Shown: piece after piece, positions 50,876 to 59,954 of the stretch
Layout: every line of letters begins with the position of its first letter
How positions within the stretch are numbered: the stretch's first letter is position 1
Source of the DNA: Lacicoccus halitifaciens
GTDB taxonomy: Bacteria > Bacillota > Bacilli > Staphylococcales > Salinicoccaceae
Direction: 5' to 3'
Assembly: GCF_040544485.1 (NCBI RefSeq)
Contig: NZ_JBDZDV010000001.1
Location: 558,001-622,000 of the forward strand
DNA length: 64,000 nucleotides
Position numbers and translations under genes: made by a program
The notes under the pieces: generated by a model
Database searches by the model: none
Told to the model about the DNA's origin: nothing
The model's input: only the letters and a program-made list of their open reading frames with translations

Positions 50876-51742
50876 TTATTTGAATTCAGCCATCATATCA
50901 TCGAAAGTGCTGCGCTCAAGACGCATTTCACGCGAGATCAGCGGCTCGTCATTGTATTCCCCGAGCTGCTCCTCATATGAAGGTGCATCCGGATTATGAT
51001 AGATGATGCCCTTCAGCAATCCGTCGTTCTCCATGATGGTGTTCATCGCAGAGTTCGCATCATGGACGTCATACCCTTCAAAATCCGCAATCGGAATCAG
51101 GTTCTCCTTGAACCAGTCGTACGTGTTCACCTTATTGTAGGTGACGCACGGGCTGAAGACGTTCACGAAGCTGAAGCCCTTATGGCTGATCGCCTGCTGG
51201 ATGATCGACGTCAGTTCCTTGATGTCTGAGCTGACACTTTGGGCGACGAATGTCGCACCGCTCGCAAGTGCCGTCTTGATCGGCTGGATCGGCTGTTCGA
51301 GCGAGCCCTTCGGCGTGGACTTCGTGACGAAACCTTTGGAAGAGGACGGGCTCGTCTGGCCTTTCGTCAGGCCGTAGATCTGATTGTCCATGACGATGTA
51401 AGTGATGTCGATGTTACGCTTCAGGGCGTGCACCGTGTGGCCCATGCCGATTGCGAAACCGTCACCGTCACCGCCGGAAGCGATGACCGTGAGATCTTTA
51501 TTCGCCATCTTGACGCCCTGCGCCACAGGCAGGCTGCGTCCGTGTGTCGCATGGAAGCCGTAGGACTTGATGTAGCCGCTCAAGCGGCCGCTGCAGCCGA
51601 TGCCGGTGATGACAGCGAGCTCATCCGGCTCAAGGCCGTTCCCTGCACAGGCTTTCTGGATGGCCGCCTGCACGCTGAAGTCGCCGCAGCCCGGACACCA
51701 GTTGGGTTTGATGTTGTTCCTGAAATCTTTGAATGTCGCCAT
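50876..51742 (-). CDS. korB: 2-oxoacid:ferredoxin oxidoreductase, beta subunit
   Basis: A 288-residue thiamine-diphosphate subunit. The N-terminus NIKPNWCPGCGDFSVQAAIQ gives the first cluster cysteines, with further ones in GIGCSGRLSGY and FSPCVTYN. The ThDP motif is ASGGDGDGFAIGMGH with NQIYGLTKGQ. With KorA it oxidises a 2-oxoacid (2-oxoglutarate or pyruvate in related systems) to acyl-CoA, reducing ferredoxin. Start and korA stop abut with no gap. Confidence 0.95.
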   Translation of the reverse strand: MATFKDFRNNIKPNWCPGCGDFSVQAAIQKACAGNGLEPDELAVITGIGCSGRLSGYIKSYGFHATHGRSLPVAQGVKMANKDLTVIASGGDGDGFAIGMGHTVHALKRNIDITYIVMDNQIYGLTKGQTSPSSSKGFVTKSTPKGSLEQPIQPIKTALASGATFVAQSVSSDIKELTSIIQQAISHKGFSFVNVFSPCVTYNKVNTYDWFKENLIPIADFEGYDVHDANSAMNTIMENDGLLKGIIYHNPDAPSYEEQLGEYNDEPLISREMRLERSTFDDMMAEFK

Positions 51743-53506
51743 TTATAAAACTTCCTTTATCTTTAAGATCGACTGTATATATTTCTCAATCTCATTCGGT
51801 TTAAACGGTGTGCCATTATATTTCGTGAAGGATTTCATCTTGGAGTGCATATGATAGTTCATCTTGACGATGTTGAAGAGCTGAGCGCTGTAGTTCTGCT
51901 CGATGACGAGCACTTCTTTTGCTCCGTCCAGATACGGATACAACGCTTCAGCCGGGAATGGATGCAGCTGCTTCAGCTGGACATGCGTGATGTTGCCGAC
52001 GATGTCCGGGTCGAATCTCCGGATTGCTTCGCCTGCGACGCCGTTCACGCTTAAGAAACTGATGACGAGCAGTTCGCTCTCTTTTTCGCCGGTCACTTTG
52101 AACGGCTCCTTCATGACGAAGTTCTCAAGCTTGCGCATCCGCTTCTCCATCATGACCTGACGGTTTTCAGCCGTTTCACTCGGTGTCCCCGTCGGGCTGT
52201 GTTCGACGCCCGTCACATGGTGGATGCCGCCCTTCAGGCCGGGTATCGGACGCGCGGATATGCCGTCATCACTGTCGCCGTATCTTTCAAAATAATCCTG
52301 ATCATCTTCATCACGCTCTATATCCTCAAGGATCGTCTTCCCGCGGTTGATCTCCACCCGGGACAAATCGAACGGATCGGATGTCTGCTTGCCGAGCGAC
52401 ATCTGAAGGTCCGACAGCAGGATCACCGGCACCTGGTAGTATTCCGCGAGGTTGAATGCATCTATTGTGGAATAAAAAGCATCTTCAACGTCGGACGGCG
52501 CCAGGACGATTTTCGGGATGTCGCCGTGCGTCCCGTAGATCATCTGGTTCAAATCCGCCTGCTCCTGTTTCGTCGGGAGCCCCGTCGACGGGCCGCCGCG
52601 CATCGTGTTGACGATGACGAGGGGAGTTTCCGTCATGCCGGAGAGGCCGATGGATTCCATCATGAGGGACAGGCCCGGTCCTGCCGATGCCGTGAAGCTC
52701 CTCGCCCCTGCATAGTTCGATCCGATCGCCATCGTCACCGCCGCGATTTCATCCTCGGTCTGGATGACCGTGCCGCCGAGTTTCGGAAGGTGCTTGATCA
52801 TGTATTCCATGATTTCACTGGCAGGCGTGATCGGATACGCCGGCATGAAGCGCACGCCGGCATTGACGGCACCGAAGCCGATCGCATCGTTGCCGATCAG
52901 ATACAGCCTTTCCTTGCCATCCGACGGCGCAAGCTCGAAATCATTGGTGATGTTCATATACGAGAATTTTTCATCCATCGCTTCGTAGCCGAGACGGAGT
53001 GCGTTATGGTTGCTCTCCACAATCTCCTCGCCTTTTCTGATGAACATCGTATGGATCATATCCTTGAACGGCTCCATCGGCAGTTTCATGAGCCTTGCGC
53101 TTGCGCCGATCGCGACCATGTTCTTCATCAGCTGGCTGCCCTGCTCTTTTGCGATTTCCGTAAATGGGATATCCACAAGGACCACATCAAGCGATTCATC
53201 CACGGTCGGGTTGAATTTCGAATCCGCTAAAATAATGCCGCCGGCATAAAGCTCGTGGCTGTTCACATCGATCGTCTGCTGGTCGAATGCAACGAGAATA
53301 TCTATATTATCATCCACCGACCGGACTTCATCGACTGAAATCCGGACGTTGTTGTTGGTGTGTCCACCTTTTATACGACTGGAGAAATGACGGTAGCTGT
53401 AGAGGTGATAACCGAGCCGGTTGAGTGTCGTTGAGAATATCTCACCTGTCGACTCGATCCCTTCACCCTGCTGTCCGCCCACTTTCCAGGATAATTGTTC
53501 TTTCAT
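51743..53506 (-). CDS. korA: 2-oxoacid:ferredoxin oxidoreductase, alpha subunit (gamma-alpha fusion)
   Basis: A 587-residue fusion. The N-terminal gamma domain opens with LSWKVGGQQGEGIESTGEIF (about residues 1-180). The alpha domain then shows FMPAYPITPASEIMEYMIKH, TEDEIAAVTMAIGSNYAGAR and TASAGPGLSLMMESIGLS, the substrate and CoA-binding region. I start at 53506, preceded by GAGGAGGCTC. The pair lies downstream of ymdB, as in staphylococci. It provides reduced ferredoxin in place of, or beside, the usual dehydrogenase complex. Confidence 0.95.
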   Translation of the reverse strand: MKEQLSWKVGGQQGEGIESTGEIFSTTLNRLGYHLYSYRHFSSRIKGGHTNNNVRISVDEVRSVDDNIDILVAFDQQTIDVNSHELYAGGIILADSKFNPTVDESLDVVLVDIPFTEIAKEQGSQLMKNMVAIGASARLMKLPMEPFKDMIHTMFIRKGEEIVESNHNALRLGYEAMDEKFSYMNITNDFELAPSDGKERLYLIGNDAIGFGAVNAGVRFMPAYPITPASEIMEYMIKHLPKLGGTVIQTEDEIAAVTMAIGSNYAGARSFTASAGPGLSLMMESIGLSGMTETPLVIVNTMRGGPSTGLPTKQEQADLNQMIYGTHGDIPKIVLAPSDVEDAFYSTIDAFNLAEYYQVPVILLSDLQMSLGKQTSDPFDLSRVEINRGKTILEDIERDEDDQDYFERYGDSDDGISARPIPGLKGGIHHVTGVEHSPTGTPSETAENRQVMMEKRMRKLENFVMKEPFKVTGEKESELLVISFLSVNGVAGEAIRRFDPDIVGNITHVQLKQLHPFPAEALYPYLDGAKEVLVIEQNYSAQLFNIVKMNYHMHSKMKSFTKYNGTPFKPNEIEKYIQSILKIKEVL

Positions 53507-53546
53507 ATAAGAGCCTCCTCTTTTCATTTAAAACTATATCAGATAA

Positions 53547-53570
53547 ATCCCCGTCAATCATGACCGGGAT
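53547..53570 (-). terminator. Weak terminator after ymdB
   Basis: ATCCCGGTCA pairs imperfectly with TGACGGGGAT around TGAT on the minus strand, followed by TTTAT. It lies 40 bp past the ymdB stop and just before korA. Confidence 0.5.
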
Positions 53571-53608
53571 GCTGTTTACAGGCAAAATCATACTTGAGTC
53601 CGAGACCC

Positions 53609-54367
53609 TTACTCAGTGATCCTGATCTTTTTTATTTTTTTATAGCCGGTGTCGATGATGACGCCGGATAAGATGCCTTTTCCTTCGTCCGGCACATCGT
53701 GCCTCACGGGGAGCTGATTTAGGAAACGGTCGATGACTTCCTCTTTGCGTATGCCTAAAATGCCGTCCTTGAACCCGGTCATGCCTGCATCCGTGATGTA
53801 GGCCGTGCCGCCGGGCAGGATCTGTTCATCATTGGTCTGGACATGGGTGTGGGTGCCCACGACCGCATCCACCCTGCCGTCAAGGTAATATCCCATGGCG
53901 AGGCTTTCACTCGTCGTCTCGCTGTGGAAATCGACGAACGCCTCGTCATAGTCATTGTTTTCAAGAATATGATCCGCCGCCTTGAACGGGCAGTCGATCG
54001 CCGGCATGAAGCTCCTGCCCTGCAGGTTGAGTATCAGCAGCTTTTTACCGTTGACGTTGATGATCTCATGACCCCGTCCCGGTGCTGACTCAGGATAATT
54101 CAACGGCCGGATCATATTGACCTTGCCGTCAAGCAGCCCGTATACTTCATTTTTTGCGAACGCATGATTGCCGAGCGTTATGAAATCGGCCCCGTATCCG
54201 AGCAGTTCCTTGTAGATCTTTTCGGTGATGCCCTTGCCATGGGCTGCATTCTCCCCGTTGACGATGGCGATCTGTGCCCCGTGCTCCCTTTTGAGTGCAA
54301 GCAGATGATCGCGCACCATCCTTCTGCCGATTTTACCGACCACGTCGCCTATAAATAGAATTCTCAT
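53609..54367 (-). CDS. ymdB: YmdB, cyclic-nucleotide phosphodiesterase
   Basis: A 252-residue metallophosphoesterase of the TIGR00282 family. Metal ligands are in ILFIGDVVGKIGRRMV, IVNGENAAHGKG, ITLGNHAFAKNE, FVDFHSETTSE and VVGTHTHVQTNDE. Bacillus YmdB hydrolyses 2',3'-cyclic nucleotides and affects biofilm and motility. It usually lies directly behind rny; here a small plus-strand gene separates the two. Confidence 0.94.
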   Translation of the reverse strand: MRILFIGDVVGKIGRRMVRDHLLALKREHGAQIAIVNGENAAHGKGITEKIYKELLGYGADFITLGNHAFAKNEVYGLLDGKVNMIRPLNYPESAPGRGHEIINVNGKKLLILNLQGRSFMPAIDCPFKAADHILENNDYDEAFVDFHSETTSESLAMGYYLDGRVDAVVGTHTHVQTNDEQILPGGTAYITDAGMTGFKDGILGIRKEEVIDRFLNQLPVRHDVPDEGKGILSGVIIDTGYKKIKKIRITE

Positions 54368-54407
54368 GATTTCATCCTTACTGGGTTAATTTTTACTGAA
54401 AATTTAT

Positions 54408-54432
54408 GTTTATCAGATGTGTCTTTGGGTAC
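54408..54432 (+). promoter_or_regulatory. Sigma-B-like promoter of the small gene at 54467
   Basis: GTTTAT (54408-54413) and GGGTAC (54427-54432) are separated by 13 bp, each one base away from the general-stress consensus GTTTAA/GGGTAT with permitted spacing, and 35 bp ahead of the start codon. Confidence 0.6.
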
Positions 54433-54466
54433 GAAATAATATAAAAAATTTTTAGGAGTGAACCGC

Positions 54467-54685
54467 ATGTCATTATCAATCGATCCGAAGGAATTCGCAA
54501 GGACCGCAGTCATCGCAAATCCCGCGAATGCATCCACTGCAGATGAAAAAGCGATGGAGGCTCTGGAATTATACTTGAGCGCATACCGTCTCGCAGAAAA
54601 ATATGAAAGGATTTCAACCACCCACAGCACCCAGGAGACCGCAGAGATACTGCAGATCCTGAAAGATAATGACGCCAAAATGTAA
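54467..54685 (+). CDS. Small hypothetical protein (72 aa) behind a sigma-B-like promoter
   Basis: I do not recognise this gene. ATG 54467 follows TAGGAG at good spacing; a GTG at 54458 is too close to that site. The product is 72 residues, soluble, with a proline/alanine-containing first third (SIDPKEFARTAVIANPANAS) and a helical acidic remainder (DEKAMEALELYLSAYRLAEK, TAEILQILKDND). It has no signal peptide, membrane helix or cysteine. It lies between ymdB and rny on the opposite strand, with its own promoter and a terminator. This suggests a stress-induced small protein. Confidence 0.65.
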   Translation: MSLSIDPKEFARTAVIANPANASTADEKAMEALELYLSAYRLAEKYERISTTHSTQETAEILQILKDNDAKM

Positions 54686-54757
54686 TTATACATGAAAAAG
54701 CCATGAACTTACAGCAGATCATAGGCAATTTAAAGACAAAATCGTTACAAAATAAAA

Positions 54758-54792
54758 AAAGCCCCGAACTTTGATAAGTTCGGGGGCTTTTT
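54758..54792. terminator. Bidirectional terminator between the small gene and rny
   Basis: AAAGCCCCGAACTT pairs with AAGTTCGGGGGCTTT (one bulge) across a short loop, with T runs both ways. The rny stop codon lies at its edge. Confidence 0.9.
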
Positions 54793-56350
54793 ATTTGGCA
54801 TATTCCACTGCCCTCATCTCACGGACGACTGTCACCTTAATGTGTCCTGGATACTGCAGTTCATCTTCAACTTGTTTTTTGATGTCCCTGGCAAGCCTGT
54901 GGGCGTTCAGGTCGTCAATGGCCTCAGGCGACACCATCACCCTGATTTCCCGGCCTGCCTGGATTGCGAATGTCTTCTCGACACCCGGATGGGCTTCCGC
55001 AATTTCTTCAAGCCTCTCCAGACGCTTCACATAATTTTCAAGCGTCTCTCTTCTTGCGCCCGGTCTTGCGGCACTCAAAGCATCCGCTGCCGCAACAAGT
55101 ATCGATATTATATTATTCGGTTCAACATCACCGTGGTGCGAATGAATCGCATTGATGACTGTTTCCGGCTCTTTGTAACGCTTGGCGAGTTCCACACCGA
55201 TTTCAACATGGCTGCCTTCCACTTCATGGTCGATCGCTTTGCCGATATCATGAAGCAGTCCTGCACGACGTGCCATCGCCACGTCTTCACCGAGTTCGCT
55301 TGCAAGCATGCCTGCAAGATACCCGACTTCGACGGAGTGTTTGAGCACATTCTGCCCGTAACTTAAACGGTATTTCATCTTGCCAAGATGTTTGATGAGT
55401 TCCGGATGCAAATTGTGGATATCGAGTTCGAACGCTGCAGCCTCACCTGCATCACGGATATCCGATTCCATATTGCGTCTCGCTTTATCCACCATTTCTT
55501 CAATTCTTCCCGGGTGGATCCTTCCATCCTGCACCAGTGATTCCAATGCGTTCTTCGCAATGGCCCGGCGTATTGGATCAAAGCCTGATAAAATAACTGC
55601 TTCAGGTGTATCATCGATGATCAAGTCGACACCTGTCAGTGTTTCAAGTGTGCGTATATTACGGCCTTCACGCCCTATTATACGGCCTTTCATTTCATCA
55701 TTCGGTAAATTCACTACGGAAACGGTAGATTCGGAAGTGTACTCGGCTGCATATCTCTGTGCAGTCATGGCGAGCAGTTCCTTCGCTTGTTTGTCTACGT
55801 CCATTTTCATCTGGTTCTGTTTTTCCTTAACCATAACAGCCATATCATGTGACAGTTCTTTCTCTAGTTCAGAGAATAGTTCTTCTCGTGCTTCCACACG
55901 TGTTAAACCGGAGATGCGGGATAATTCTGTTTCCTGCTGATTGATAATTTCTTTGATCTTTTCATCCTCGGCATCAACCAATTGCTGTTTTTCTTCAATT
56001 TTCGCCTCTTTTATCTCCAGGGCTTCATCTTTCTTTTCCAGATTTTCACTTTTGCGGTCAAGCATCTGTTCTTTCTGTAGCAGCCTGGATTCGAATGCCC
56101 TCAAATCGTCGCGCTGTTCATCCAGTTCGCGCTCCAGAGCATCCTTAAGGTTCTGATTTTCCTCTTTTGCTTCCAGTAGCTTCTCTTTCTTCAGGCTGTT
56201 CGCTTCCTTTTCAGCTTCGCTGATGATGTGCTGGGCTGATGTCCGCGCTTCCTGCTGCTGCCTGGTCAAAATTGACTTCACTATAAAATATCCGATTACA
56301 ACGCCTAGAATTATGCCGAGCAAGATCAAGAAAATGTTTATCAATTCCAC
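54791..56350 (-). CDS. rny: RNase Y, endoribonuclease
   Basis: A 519-residue membrane-anchored nuclease that starts mRNA decay. An N-terminal helix (INIFLILLGIILGVVIGYFI) is followed by a long coiled coil (about residues 25-200). Next come a KH domain (DEMKGRIIGREGRNIRTLET) and an HD domain (GLLHDIGKAIDHE). I start at GTG 56350, eight bases after GAGGGGG; the GTG three codons earlier lies in the spacing of that site. RicA (41450) is its specificity partner in Bacillus. Confidence 0.96.
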   Translation of the reverse strand: MELINIFLILLGIILGVVIGYFIVKSILTRQQQEARTSAQHIISEAEKEANSLKKEKLLEAKEENQNLKDALERELDEQRDDLRAFESRLLQKEQMLDRKSENLEKKDEALEIKEAKIEEKQQLVDAEDEKIKEIINQQETELSRISGLTRVEAREELFSELEKELSHDMAVMVKEKQNQMKMDVDKQAKELLAMTAQRYAAEYTSESTVSVVNLPNDEMKGRIIGREGRNIRTLETLTGVDLIIDDTPEAVILSGFDPIRRAIAKNALESLVQDGRIHPGRIEEMVDKARRNMESDIRDAGEAAAFELDIHNLHPELIKHLGKMKYRLSYGQNVLKHSVEVGYLAGMLASELGEDVAMARRAGLLHDIGKAIDHEVEGSHVEIGVELAKRYKEPETVINAIHSHHGDVEPNNIISILVAAADALSAARPGARRETLENYVKRLERLEEIAEAHPGVEKTFAIQAGREIRVMVSPEAIDDLNAHRLARDIKKQVEDELQYPGHIKVTVVREMRAVEYAK

Positions 56351-56446
56351 AATAAACACCCCCTCAAAAAGCTCAAGCTAATCATATATATAATATAATT
56401 TCAAATATTATATATAACAATTCTAAATATAAATACAAATAAAATC

Positions 56447-56482
56447 AAGCACCAGCTTTCGCAATCGTGAAAGCTGGTGCTT
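56447..56482 (-). terminator. recA terminator
   Basis: AAGCACCAGCTTTC pairs with GAAAGCTGGTGCTT around GCAATCGT, with a T-rich tail on the minus strand, 7 bp past the recA stop. Confidence 0.92.
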
Positions 56483-56488
56483 ATTGAC

Positions 56489-57553
56489 TTAAATTTCGTC
56501 TTCTTCTTCCCTGAACAGCACGTTTTCTTCCGCCACTGAATCTTCAGGAACCTCTTCTTCGACCTTTTCGCCGAATCCGAGTGCATTCCTTAATTTCTGC
56601 TCGATTTCTGCAAGCAGGTCAGGGTTTTCCTCAAGGTGTGCCTTGACATTTTCCTTGCCCTGGCCGAGGCGTTCGCCGTTGTAGGAATACCAGGCGCCGC
56701 TCTTGTCGACGATATCCATTTCGGATGCAAGATCAACCACTTCACCGGTTTTCGAGATCCCTTTTCCGTACATGATATCGACTTCCGCCACCCTGAACGG
56801 CGGCGCGACCTTGTTTTTGACGACTTTGATCTTCGTCCTGTTACCCACGATCTCCTGACCGAGCTTGAGCTGCTCCGCACGGCGCACTTCAAGCCTCACT
56901 GAACTATAGAACTTGAGTGCACGGCCGCCGGTCGTCGTTTCAGGGTTGCCGAACATGACGCCGATCTTTTCACGGATCTGGTTGATAAATATTACAGTCG
57001 TATTGCTCTTGGAGATGGCTGAGGATAACTTCCGCAGGGCCTGTGACATCAGACGTGCCTGCAGTCCCATATGGCTGTCCCCCATCTCCCCTTCAATTTC
57101 CGCTTTCGGTGTGAGGGCTGCAACCGAGTCGACGACGACGATATCCACCGCGCCGCTCCTGACGAATGCCTCGGCGATCTCCAGTCCCTGCTCACCATGG
57201 TCAGGCTGTGAAAGATACAGGTTCTCCGTATCCACACCCAGGTTTTTAGCATACTCTGGATCCAGAGCATGTTCTGCATCTATAAAAGCAGCGATGCCGC
57301 CCTGTTTCTGTGATTCGGCAATCGCATGAAGTGACACTGTCGTCTTACCAGAGGATTCAGGACCATATATCTCAATGATTCTGCCTTTCGGATAACCGCC
57401 CACACCCAACGCTTTGTCCAACGTGATAGAGCCGCTGGAAACTGTGGAAACTTTTCTTCCGGCATCATCTCCCAGTTTCATGACTGAGCCTTTGCCAAAA
57501 GATTTATCCATATTTTTAATAACAGTTTCCAATGCTTTTTGTCTTTCGTCCAT
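56489..57553 (-). CDS. recA: RecA recombinase
   Basis: A 354-residue recombinase and SOS co-protease. Walker A is GPESSGKTT. The MAW and adjacent regions (GKGSVMKLGDD, AFIDAEHALDPEYAKNLGVD) and loop 2 (FINQIREKIGVMFGNPETTTGGRALKF in part) are intact. The C-terminus is acidic. A LexA box at 57609 and a TATAAT at 57583 precede it. Unlike Bacillus, there is no cinA between pgsA and recA. Confidence 0.98.
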   Translation of the reverse strand: MDERQKALETVIKNMDKSFGKGSVMKLGDDAGRKVSTVSSGSITLDKALGVGGYPKGRIIEIYGPESSGKTTVSLHAIAESQKQGGIAAFIDAEHALDPEYAKNLGVDTENLYLSQPDHGEQGLEIAEAFVRSGAVDIVVVDSVAALTPKAEIEGEMGDSHMGLQARLMSQALRKLSSAISKSNTTVIFINQIREKIGVMFGNPETTTGGRALKFYSSVRLEVRRAEQLKLGQEIVGNRTKIKVVKNKVAPPFRVAEVDIMYGKGISKTGEVVDLASEMDIVDKSGAWYSYNGERLGQGKENVKAHLEENPDLLAEIEQKLRNALGFGEKVEEEVPEDSVAEENVLFREEEDEI

Positions 57554-57582
57554 GTTATCCCTCCAAATATTAATTCTATAAT

Positions 57583-57622
57583 ATTATATCATGCATGAAG
57601 CAAAAAAGCGAACATATATTCG
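57583..57622 (-). promoter_or_regulatory. recA promoter with LexA box
   Basis: TATAAT (minus strand, 57583-57588) lies 30 bp upstream of recA. CGAATATATGTTCG (57609-57622) matches the SOS consensus with one mismatch and covers the -35 region, so recA should be LexA-repressed. Confidence 0.8.
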
Positions 57623-57701
57623 CTTACGGAGTGCAGAAATGTAAAATCCGGAACCTTTTCCATACAGAAATCTGAAAGCTGCAGGAAAAAGGCTGCAGGA
57701 A

Positions 57702-58286
57702 TCATTTCGAGTCGGCTTTGAAGACCGCCCTGCCCTTATAGAAGTATTCCACACCGGAAAGCACGGTGAAGAAGACCGCCGCATACATCAGGAGCATGCC
57801 GGGCGAGAACGGAACGAACTGGGTGAATATGTCGCCGAACAGTAAAAATATGAGGGCGAGCATCTGGAATACCGTCTTCACCTTTCCAAGATTTGAAGCT
57901 GCGCTTACAAACCCCTGTTCGATTTGAAGCAGTCGGAGTCCCGTGACCGCAAACTCGCGGGCGATGATCACAACCGCAATCCATGATGAGATGGTGTGCC
58001 ACTCGACCAGGACGATCAGCCCTGCAGTGACCAGCAGTTTATCGGCCAGAGGGTCGAGGAACTTGCCCATGTTCGTTATCAGGTTCCACTTCCGGGCGAG
58101 ATAACCGTCGAGGAAATCAGTGAACGTCCCGAGGACGAACACGACAGCCGCGATGAACTGCTCCACCCGGATGACTTCACCGCCGAGAAAAGTCATTTCC
58201 CCGAATCCGAAGTCCACAAGGGCGAACAACATGAAGACGGGTATCAGGATCACTCGGAAAACCGTTAATTGATTAGGTATATTCAT
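57702..58286 (-). CDS. pgsA: CDP-diacylglycerol-glycerol-3-phosphate 3-phosphatidyltransferase
   Basis: A 194-residue CDP-alcohol phosphotransferase that makes phosphatidylglycerol phosphate. It starts MNIPNQLTVFRVILIPVFM and contains the family metal motif DFLDGYLARKWN...GKFLDPLADK, with later hydrophobic helices. I start at 58286 after AAGGGAGTG. Four bases separate it from rodZ. Confidence 0.96.
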   Translation of the reverse strand: MNIPNQLTVFRVILIPVFMLFALVDFGFGEMTFLGGEVIRVEQFIAAVVFVLGTFTDFLDGYLARKWNLITNMGKFLDPLADKLLVTAGLIVLVEWHTISSWIAVVIIAREFAVTGLRLLQIEQGFVSAASNLGKVKTVFQMLALIFLLFGDIFTQFVPFSPGMLLMYAAVFFTVLSGVEYFYKGRAVFKADSK

Positions 58287-58290
58287 ATCG

Positions 58291-59124
58291 TCACTCCCTT
58301 GTAATGGTGAATTGGTAATGCACTGTAATGGCATCGGTGGCAGAGGCGCTGTCCACGGTCTCTCCGCCCACCGTCAATTCCTGGCCCGGCGCATTGCCGA
58401 GCGTGAGGTACAGGATGGATGCCTCATCGCTGATTTCAAACTCGCCTTCGGAAAGTTCTTCATATGCATATGTGTTGTCTGCATCATCGGAGAGGCTCAC
58501 CCAGGTGTTTTCACCTTCCAGTGTGACGACCAGGGTGTCCTCTGCCGTCACCTCGTAGAATAAAGTGCTGTCATCCATGCCTGTATAGCTGACATCTGCC
58601 CCTGAAGGCGCCTCTTCGCGAGCTTCCTCTTCAGGGCTCTCCGCCTCTTCGCGAGCATCTTCTTCCTCCCCTGCATCCTGTTCCCCTTCAGTGTTTAAGG
58701 AGGCCATGTCGAACGCAGTGGATTCATATATCGGTTTTGATTCGAACGCCCCGGTCTCCGATCCGACCTGCAGCAGAATCAGCCACAGGACGAATATGAC
58801 CGCAACCATCGCACCAAAACTCAGCAGCACTTTCTTCAGATAGTTGAAATCCTCATTATCATTCTGCTGGCGTTTTTTCGACTGTTCATTCTCCCCAGGC
58901 AGCTCGTCGCTGAACCTTGAGAATAACTTGTCCGTATCGATGCCGAGGACCTTCGAGTATTTCTCCAGGAGGAAATGTACATGGTTGGGGTCGGGCAGCT
59001 CGTTGAAATCACCGGACTCCAGTATTCTTATGACATTTTTCCTGATGCCCGACTTTTCCTGCATCTCTTTTAAGGTGATGCCGCCTTTTTCACGCTGGTT
59101 CCTCAAATATGTTCCGAGTTTCAT
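58291..59124 (-). CDS. rodZ: RodZ-like protein (YmfM)
   Basis: A 277-residue cell-shape protein. A cytoplasmic helix-turn-helix (KLGTYLRNQREKGGITLKEM, about residues 1-70) is followed by one membrane helix near residues 95-117 (GAMVAVIFVLWLILLQV). An acidic linker (EEEDAREEAESPEEEA) and an outer beta domain of the DUF4115 type follow. RodZ links MreB filaments to the wall machinery where MreB is present; in cocci its role is less clear. Confidence 0.92.
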   Translation of the reverse strand: MKLGTYLRNQREKGGITLKEMQEKSGIRKNVIRILESGDFNELPDPNHVHFLLEKYSKVLGIDTDKLFSRFSDELPGENEQSKKRQQNDNEDFNYLKKVLLSFGAMVAVIFVLWLILLQVGSETGAFESKPIYESTAFDMASLNTEGEQDAGEEEDAREEAESPEEEAREEAPSGADVSYTGMDDSTLFYEVTAEDTLVVTLEGENTWVSLSDDADNTYAYEELSEGEFEISDEASILYLTLGNAPGQELTVGGETVDSASATDAITVHYQFTITRE

Positions 59125-59132
59125 AATGCCTC

Positions 59133-59954
59133 CTAAAAACCACTGAAGAAATCCATGTCCTCATTTTCGAACCAGTGTTTCTTCTTGTGTTTTTCATACG
59201 TGATTTTCTGATCTTCATGTTCCCTCAGCTCAATGATGAAATCAAAATCATCCATATTATATTTCATATCTTCGATGAACAGGTCAGGGTGCTCGACCAC
59301 TTTCACCGCAGGATAGCTCATCATCTCCCTGATGAGATTCTTATGGTCCCTGTTCGTCGTGTTGGCCGTGACCGCACCGTCGATGATGTAAACGTTGCTG
59401 TCATCATACTCGCCCTTCAGGAGACTTGTGCGCTGTGTCTGCTTGATCAGCGTGCTGGAGAGGAACAGCCACTTCTTCTTTGCCGTCACACTTGCCGCGA
59501 CGATCGACTCGGTCTTGCCGACCCGCGGCATGCCCCGGATGCCGATCAGCCGGTGCTTCTTCTCCATGAACAACTCCCCGAGGAAATCGACGAGTATACC
59601 GATTTCATCCCGTGTGAACCGGAAAATCTTCTTATCCTCTTCGTCGCGTTTGATGAACCGGCCGTGCCTGACGGCAAGCCTGTCCCGCACCTCGGGCTTC
59701 CTCACCTTGATGATGTTGATGTCTTCGACGTACTGGCTGATGTAGACGAACCGCCTCAGCTTATCAATGTTGTCCGTACGTACGATCAGGCCGCGGCGCG
59801 TCTTTTCAACACCGTTGATGGTGTTGATGCTGATGCCCAAGTTCCCGAGCAGCGAGGAGATGTCCCCGAGCAGGCCCGGCCTGTTGATGACGTTTTCGTA
59901 CTCCAGGTACTGTTCTATATTACGTTCGGGATGCATGTCATCTGTATCCATCAT
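59133..59954 (-). CDS. YmfK family protein (DUF3388)
   Basis: A 273-residue protein. The N-terminal third resembles an ACT domain (YENVINRPGLLGDISSLLGN, then GISINTINGVE). The rest is DUF3388 with a P-loop-like GIRGMPRVGKTESIVAA. The function is unknown. I start at ATG 59954, nine bases past GGAGG; it overlaps ymfI by 4 nt. In Bacillus ymfJ (DUF3243) lies between ymfI and ymfK. It has been removed here, and a damaged copy is at 4646. Confidence 0.88.
   Translation of the reverse strand: MMDTDDMHPERNIEQYLEYENVINRPGLLGDISSLLGNLGISINTINGVEKTRRGLIVRTDNIDKLRRFVYISQYVEDINIIKVRKPEVRDRLAVRHGRFIKRDEEDKKIFRFTRDEIGILVDFLGELFMEKKHRLIGIRGMPRVGKTESIVAASVTAKKKWLFLSSTLIKQTQRTSLLKGEYDDSNVYIIDGAVTANTTNRDHKNLIREMMSYPAVKVVEHPDLFIEDMKYNMDDFDFIIELREHEDQKITYEKHKKKHWFENEDMDFFSGF

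Noticed and set aside
52199..53230. Long plus-strand open frame inside korA
   Set aside because: It is rich in Arg, His and Asp, has no ribosome site or family resemblance, and lies fully opposite a well-recognised gene.
57554..57701. cinA remnant between pgsA and recA
   Set aside because: The 148 bp contain only the recA promoter, a LexA box and a CTGCAG-rich stretch; no cinA-like residues in any frame.
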